DNA of 64,000 nucleotides. It comes from Gari tellinella (taxonomy: Eukaryota; Mollusca; Bivalvia; Cardiida; Psammobiidae). The position numbers were made by a program, and so were the translations under genes. The stretch covers positions 46,434,356 through 46,498,355 of the forward strand of contig OV277870.1 in assembly GCA_922989275.2 (NCBI GenBank), read 5' to 3'. The notes under the pieces are model-generated. The model saw nothing but the letters and a program-made list of their open reading frames with translations. It did no database searches and had not been told where the DNA came from. Positions 63,966 through 64,000 of this stretch are shown one piece after another. Numbering within the stretch: position 1 is the stretch's first letter; each line of letters starts with the position of its first letter.

Positions 63966-64000
63966 TCATTCTCTATAAATTACTTTCAATGCGTAATTTT

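Overview
This is AT-rich eukaryotic nuclear DNA from a metazoan, most likely a bivalve mollusc. The evidence is an animal 5S rRNA sequence, a U1 snRNA gene linked to the 5S genes (linked 5S/U1 units are known in razor clams), several tRNA-derived short repeats, and repeats rich in CCGTCCGTCC and GGAGCATATCTC of a kind familiar from bivalve genomes. I find no convincing intact protein-coding gene. Almost all open frames are short, and many lie inside repeats. The only candidate is one transposase-like exon near 1.4 kb.

Region 1 (1-7353) is the edge of a linked 5S rRNA / U1 snRNA array. Three 5S genes lie on the minus strand, each with a TATA-like element 24-31 bp upstream and a T-run downstream. 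The middle gene is cut inside its internal promoter by a 5186-bp element that has 17-bp terminal inverted repeats (TIRs) and a duplicated TTAA target. A 164-nt U1 gene follows on the minus strand. The sequence upstream of U1 recurs without mismatch at the start of the window, so this is one period of a tandem unit.

Region 2 (7354-64000) is a dense mosaic of short non-autonomous DNA transposons (MITEs). I sort them into families by ends and target site duplication (TSD). A: CAGTGGAGAA ends, TA target. C: CAGTAAAACCTCTC, TA. D: CAGTGCTCCCTC, TA. B, E, G, H: CCCTT-type ends in TTAA. F: AGGGCTGCCAT. I: TGGGCCCGTCAC, TAA target. J: CAGTCGAACTTCG, TA. K: GGGCCCGTTTTAC, CAG target. L: GCTCACATTTGCT, TAA. 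M: CAGTACTGA, TA. N: palindrome starting GTCC. O: CACNGGGGGCC, 5-bp target. R: AGCGACTCGCAACC, TTAA, carrying a tRNA-like sequence. Many are nested, which gives a relative insertion order.

The most notable signal is that these families carry one of two kinds of long central hairpin whatever their ends. Type 1 has two fixed boxes, CAAACAG and (C)AGATCAGA, separated by exactly 8 variable bases, with the mirror image in the other arm. It is present in families A, D, E, G, H and K. Type 2 (AAGCARGKTGAMAGTAAARC, then CAGAAWGC) is present in B, C and F. The arms stay complementary although their sequence differs between families. This looks like a modular hairpin cassette moving among, or kept by, families with unrelated ends. 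Family names here are my own, and superfamily assignments rest only on termini and target duplications.
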